This document shows positions 6,867 through 9,667 of a stretch of DNA of 9,667 nt, one piece after another (the stretch's first letter is position 1; every line of letters starts with the position of its first letter). The translations under genes and the position numbers were made by a program. The DNA lies in assembly GCA_902490355.1 (NCBI GenBank), contig CABUDN010000104.1, positions 1 through 9,667 of the forward strand, written 5' to 3'. Source of the DNA: an uncultured Oscillibacter sp. (GTDB lineage Bacteria; Bacillota; Clostridia; Oscillospirales; Oscillospiraceae). Below the pieces are notes generated by a model that saw nothing but the letters and a program-made list of their open reading frames with translations, had not been told where the DNA came from and did no database searches.

Positions 6867-7502
6867 ATGGAACTGAAATTTGACGCACAAGGTCTCATTC
6901 CTGCAATTGTGCAGGACCACTATACCAAAGAAGTGCTGACCCTGGCCTACATGAATGCCGAGAGCCTGGCCATTACCATTGATGAAGGCCGTACCTGCTT
7001 CTGGAGCCGCAGCCGTCAGGAACTCTGGCGCAAGGGGGAAACCTCCGGCAATGTCCAGCGGGTGGTCTCCATTACCGCCGACTGCGACGGCGACGCTCTG
7101 GTGGTGGAAGTGGTCAAAGCCGGTCCCGCCTGCCACACCGGCGCCGAGAGCTGCTTTTTCCAGCCGGTCTACCTCTCCGACGAGCTCAAGGCCTTCAGCT
7201 ACGAAGGCCTCTATCACCTGATTGAAGGCCGGAAGACCAATCCCAAAGAGGGCAGCTACACCACCTACCTTTTCGAAAAGGGCCTGGACAAGATTCTCAA
7301 GAAGGTGGGCGAGGAATGCACCGAGGTCATCATCGGCGGCCGGAAGGAAGACAAGGCCGAGACGATCTATGAGATCGCCGACCTGACGTATCATGTCATG
7401 GTGCTGATGGTCCAGATGGGCATCACCGTGGAGGATATCACCAAGGAGCTGGAAAAGCGCCATGTGGTGGACCACAAGGTCAAACAGGAGCGGATGCAAT
7501 GA
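6867..7502 (+). CDS. hisIE: Phosphoribosyl-AMP cyclohydrolase / phosphoribosyl-ATP pyrophosphatase
   Basis: A 211-residue bifunctional enzyme for steps 2 and 3. The N-terminal HisI domain (about 1-105) opens the adenine ring of PR-AMP. Its metal site is visible: D72, D74 and D76 of DCDGD for Mg, and C73, C89 and C96 for Zn, with the usual 16- and 7-residue spacings. The C-terminal HisE domain (about 115-211) removes pyrophosphate from PR-ATP: GSYTTYLF, then KKVGEECTEV and EIADLTYH, which carry the acidic residues of the all-alpha pyrophosphohydrolase fold. GGAGG at 6856-6860, 6 nt before the ATG, gives the start. A 62-nt gap separates it from hisF, less GC-rich than the genes and without clear promoter boxes. 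The stop overlaps the hisK start (ATGA). Confidence 0.96.
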   Translation: MELKFDAQGLIPAIVQDHYTKEVLTLAYMNAESLAITIDEGRTCFWSRSRQELWRKGETSGNVQRVVSITADCDGDALVVEVVKAGPACHTGAESCFFQPVYLSDELKAFSYEGLYHLIEGRKTNPKEGSYTTYLFEKGLDKILKKVGEECTEVIIGGRKEDKAETIYEIADLTYHVMVLMVQMGITVEDITKELEKRHVVDHKVKQERMQ

Positions 7503-8326
7503 CCCTCTCTCCCCGAATGTGTTCCGTTCACACCCACTCCACCCTCTGTGACGGCAAGGCCTCTCCGGAGGCCATGGCTGCGGCGGCCTATGATGCCGGG
7601 GTACGGTATTTCGGCGTCTCCTGCCACAGCCACACCCCCATTCCCGACGACGAGGGCGCGGTCCTGCCCGCGGACATGACCGATTACCGCGCTGCCGTGC
7701 TGGCCCTGCGGGAGCAGTACGCCGGCCGGATGGAAGTTTTGCTGGGGCTGGAGTGGGACAGCCAGTCCGATATTTCCCCCGACGGGTTTGACTACTGGAT
7801 CGGCAGCGTCCATTATCAAAAGGCACCCGACGGCGCCTATTACGCCGCGGACTGGGGCGAGGCGCAGTTTTCCGCCTGCCGGGACCGCATGTGCGGCGGA
7901 GACGCCCTGGCGGTGGCGGAGGGATATTTCCGGGACGTTGCCCGGGTAGCGGCCATGCGGCCCACCATTTTGGGGCATCTCGACCTCATCACCAAGCTCA
8001 ACGCCGGAAACCGCTTCTTTGATGAGGATACTCCCCGGTACCGCCGTGCCGCCCTGGAGGCCCTTCACGCAGTCGACCCCCACGCCACCTTGCTGGAGAT
8101 CAACACCGGCGGTGTCTCCCGCGGGTACCGCACTGCACCTTATCCGGCGCTGTTTCTCCTCCGGGAGTGGCATGCCATGGGCGGAAGCATCATTCTTACC
8201 GCCGATGCCCACAGCACGGATACTCTGGTCTTTGGATACGACCAGGCTGCGGAACTGGCCAAGGCCGCGGGCTTCTCCCACTGTACCCTGCTGACCTGCT
8301 CCGGTCCTGTGGCGTGTCCGCTTTGA
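7499..8326 (+). CDS. hisK: Histidinol-phosphatase, PHP family
   Basis: A 275-residue PHP-domain phosphatase that hydrolyses histidinol phosphate to histidinol (step 8), normally with a three-metal centre. Candidate ligands are in the expected order: H11 and H13 of VHTHST with D18, H43 of CHSHT, E85 of GLEWD, H105 of GSVHYQ, H160 of GHLDL, and D236 and H238 of TADAHS. LEINTGG and SRGYRTAPYP match the family's C-terminal part. The start at 7499 overlaps the hisIE stop by 4 nt and has AGGAG at 7486-7490, 8 nt upstream; M7 (7517) is an alternative without a ribosome binding site. The operon position and the lack of a HisB phosphatase domain support the histidine role over other PHP phosphoesterases. 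Confidence 0.92.
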   Translation: MTLSPRMCSVHTHSTLCDGKASPEAMAAAAYDAGVRYFGVSCHSHTPIPDDEGAVLPADMTDYRAAVLALREQYAGRMEVLLGLEWDSQSDISPDGFDYWIGSVHYQKAPDGAYYAADWGEAQFSACRDRMCGGDALAVAEGYFRDVARVAAMRPTILGHLDLITKLNAGNRFFDEDTPRYRRAALEALHAVDPHATLLEINTGGVSRGYRTAPYPALFLLREWHAMGGSIILTADAHSTDTLVFGYDQAAELAKAAGFSHCTLLTCSGPVACPL

Positions 8327-8357
8327 AAAAAGGCGCGGAAATTCCGCGTCTTTTTTT
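8326..8357 (+). terminator. Intrinsic terminator of the his operon
   Basis: A stem of GGCGCGG (8332-8338) with CCGCGTC (8344-8350), including one G-T pair, has a 5-nt loop (AAATT) and is followed by seven Ts at 8351-8357. Six As upstream (8326-8331) make it extendable and potentially active on both strands. It begins at the last base of the hisK stop codon, closing the his operon. Confidence 0.88.
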
Positions 8358-8454
8358 CCGTTTCTCTTGCATAATGTCTCATTGTGCACTACCATTGCAG
8401 ATGACCACGGTTCCGTGAGACTTTCATTCCATAGATAAAGGACAAGACGCATTC
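8358..8454 (+). promoter_or_regulatory. Intergenic region, weak promoter candidate for the HAD-zincin unit
   Basis: The region lies between the his terminator and the next gene and is more AT-rich than the genes. TTGCAT at 8367-8372 and TACCAT at 8390-8395 are separated by 17 nt and could be a weak -35/-10 pair. A 12-bp dyad, CACGG-TT-CCGTG, lies at 8406-8417, just after the expected transcription start, where an operator could sit. AAAGGA at 8437-8442 is the only ribosome-binding candidate and is 12 nt from the ATG, longer than in the his genes. All of these are tentative. Confidence 0.3.
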
Positions 8455-9129
8455 ATGTACCATACCGTGATTTTTGATTTAGACGGAACCCTTTTGAATA
8501 CCATTGACGATCTGGCAGCTGCGGGAAATCACGTCTGCCGTGCCCACGGCTGGCCGGAATTTTCTGTGGAGACGTTCCAGACCATGGTGGGGCACGGGAT
8601 TCCCAATCTGGTCTCCCGTTTTTCCCCGGAGCAGACCCGCACACCGGAGCAGCTGGCCCGGACCCTGGCGGAGTTTTCCGCTTATTACGGCGCGCACAGC
8701 GCCGACCATACCCGTCCCTATCCGGGTATCGTACCGCTGCTGGCACATCTGCACGATGCGGGAGTCCGGATGGCAGTCTACTCCAACAAGGCGGACGACT
8801 TCAGCTGTGCGCTGATCGACCGGTTTTTCCCCGGCATATTCCAGTTGGTCCGCGGCAAACGGGAAGGAACGCCGGTCAAACCCGATGCACAGGCAGCCCG
8901 GGCTGTTTTGGCAGAGCTCGGGGCAGCTCCGGAACACACCCTCTTTGTGGGAGACAGCAGCGTGGATATCCACACCGGACACAACGCCGGCACCAAAGCC
9001 TGCGGTGTCACCTGGGGGTTCCGGTCCCGAACCTCTTTGGCAGAAGCCGGTGCCGATTTCCTGGCCGATACCCCGTCGGAGCTGGAAACTGTGATTTTGG
9101 GAGGAGCCTATGCAGCTGAGCATCGATGA
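8455..9129 (+). CDS. HAD-family phosphatase, phosphoglycolate phosphatase-like
   Basis: A 224-residue haloacid-dehalogenase-superfamily hydrolase resembling Gph/PgpB-type small-molecule phosphatases. Motif I is DLDGT with nucleophile D8 and acid/base D10. Motif II is S110 in VYSNK, motif III K142 in PVKPD, and motif IV GDSSVD with D167 and D171. The segment between motif I and motif II (about 15-85) is helical-looking, as in a C1-type cap. The MYHTVIFDLDGT opening fits the start at 8455, though its ribosome binding site is weak. Substrate cannot be told from sequence: phosphoglycolate, pyrophosphate or another phosphoester are all possible. It lies after the his terminator and the operon already has HisK, so a histidine role is not indicated. 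The last 20 nt overlap the next gene. Confidence 0.88.
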   Translation: MYHTVIFDLDGTLLNTIDDLAAAGNHVCRAHGWPEFSVETFQTMVGHGIPNLVSRFSPEQTRTPEQLARTLAEFSAYYGAHSADHTRPYPGIVPLLAHLHDAGVRMAVYSNKADDFSCALIDRFFPGIFQLVRGKREGTPVKPDAQAARAVLAELGAAPEHTLFVGDSSVDIHTGHNAGTKACGVTWGFRSRTSLAEAGADFLADTPSELETVILGGAYAAEHR

Positions 9130-9505
9130 GGCGGAGGCCTTTCTGGATGAGACCGCGGAATCCTTTCCCGCGGCTCTGTTTGATGAGCTCAACGGCGGCG
9201 TCAACCTGTTGGAGGATACGGTGCCGGATCCCAATTTTCCGCCTGGAGAAATGTACATTCTGGGCGAATACTGCAACGACATGATGGGCCGGTACATCAA
9301 CCTTTATTTCGGCTCCTTTTCCGCTCTGGCGCAGTTGGAAGACTGGGACCGGGAAACCTGGGAATCGGAACTGCGCACCACCCTCTCCCACGAATTGACG
9401 CATCATATGGAGCAGCGCAGCGGACTCCACGCCCTGGACGACCGGGACGCGGAAGAACTGGCCGCCTGGCGGCAGGAATATGAAAGCGGAGATTCAACCC
9501 GATAA
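9110..9505 (+). CDS. Small zincin metallopeptidase-like protein (PF06262 type)
   Basis: A 131-residue protein resembling the short zincin family PF06262 (formerly DUF1025). Landmarks are the acidic N-terminus, FDELNGGVNLLED, the YILGEY / GRYINLYFGSF core, and the HExxH zinc motif HELTH with H94, E95 and H98, followed by HMEQ. The third zinc ligand is not obvious; an acidic residue in the LDDRD segment after the helix is possible. There is no signal peptide or membrane segment, so it should be cytoplasmic. The length is normal for the family, whose substrates are unknown. GGAGG at 9100-9104 lies 5 nt before the ATG; the start is inside the HAD gene, so the two are probably co-translated. Family recognition is from memory of the motif pattern; function is open. 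Confidence 0.85.
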   Translation: MQLSIDEAEAFLDETAESFPAALFDELNGGVNLLEDTVPDPNFPPGEMYILGEYCNDMMGRYINLYFGSFSALAQLEDWDRETWESELRTTLSHELTHHMEQRSGLHALDDRDAEELAAWRQEYESGDSTR

Positions 9506-9532
9506 CACCTGTTATCTTGTCCAAACGCGAAA

Positions 9533-9566
9533 GGCTCCCGACGGAAATCCGTCGGGAGCCTTTTTT
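9533..9566 (+). terminator. Strong intrinsic terminator between converging genes
   Basis: A perfect 12-bp stem (GGCTCCCGACGG 9533-9544 with 9549-9560) has an AAAT loop and is followed by six Ts (9561-9566). It ends the HAD-zincin unit 27 nt after the zincin stop. On the - strand the same stem is followed by only three Ts, so it may also help stop transcription of etfA, less efficiently. Confidence 0.95.
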
Positions 9567-9581
9567 CATTTGATACAGCAA

Positions 9582-9667
9582 TTACTTCGCGGCCTTGGCG
9601 GCGCGGATGGCCTCCGTGAGCATGGGGGTGACCTTGAACAGGTCGCCGCAGATGCCGTAGTCGGCAA
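9582..9667 (-). CDS. etfA: Electron transfer flavoprotein alpha subunit, C-terminus only
   Basis: The - strand ends in a reading frame with stop at 9582-9584; its last 27 residues are visible and the gene runs off the window. The segment ADYGICGDLFKVTPML, followed by a short Ala/Lys helix, matches the C-terminus of EtfA (typically ADYGIVGDLF-V-P). EtfA holds FAD and, with EtfB, moves electrons to or from acyl-CoA dehydrogenases; in Clostridia it often acts with butyryl-CoA dehydrogenase. The gene converges on the HAD-zincin unit, with the shared terminator between. The assignment rests on a short but distinctive segment. Confidence 0.85.
   Translation of the reverse strand, partial: ADYGICGDLFKVTPMLTEAIRAAKAAK

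Noticed and set aside
1..9667. CRISPR array, tRNA or rRNA gene, insertion sequence, prophage or attachment site
   Set aside because: No regularly spaced direct repeats, cloverleaf, rRNA-like segment, transposase or integrase was seen; genes are packed along almost the whole window.

Overview
The window holds a nearly complete, compact histidine biosynthesis operon on the + strand, followed by a two-gene unit (HAD phosphatase and small zincin metallopeptidase) and the 3' end of a convergent electron-transfer flavoprotein gene. Base composition is GC-rich. The Shine-Dalgarno sites are strong AGGAGG types, HisG is the short form that needs HisZ, and the histidinol phosphatase is the PHP-type HisK rather than a HisB domain. 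EtfA is common in butyrate-forming Clostridia. Together these suggest a Gram-positive anaerobe of the Clostridia, most likely the Oscillospiraceae/Flavonifractor group. The lineage is an inference from protein style only.

Layout: 1-108 leader with no gene; 109-8326 the his operon in the order hisZ-hisG (one fused reading frame), hisD, hisC, hisB, hisH, hisA, hisF, hisIE, hisK; a terminator at 8326-8357 that starts on the hisK stop codon; 8358-8454 a short intergenic stretch that must carry any promoter for the next unit; 8455-9129 a phosphoglycolate-phosphatase-like HAD protein; 9110-9505 a PF06262-type zincin overlapping it; a strong hairpin terminator at 9533-9566; and 9582-9667 the C-terminus of EtfA on the - strand.

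The his genes cover every step from PRPP + ATP to histidine: HisZG (step 1), HisIE (2 and 3), HisA (4), HisH/HisF (5), HisB (6), HisC (7), HisK (8), HisD (9 and 10). Most junctions are tight: ATGA overlaps at hisZG/hisD, hisD/hisC and hisIE/hisK, a 7-nt overlap at hisA/hisF, and 15-16 nt gaps around hisB. Only two gaps are larger: 77 nt before hisA, which is GC-rich and can fold, and 62 nt before hisIE.

I see no novel defence, mobile or RNA system. The points most worth a second look are the single-chain HisZ-HisG fusion, a HisD whose NAD-contacting positions and nearby loop depart from the family while its zinc and catalytic residues are intact, the palindromic hisH-hisA spacer, and the uncharacterised HAD-zincin pair.
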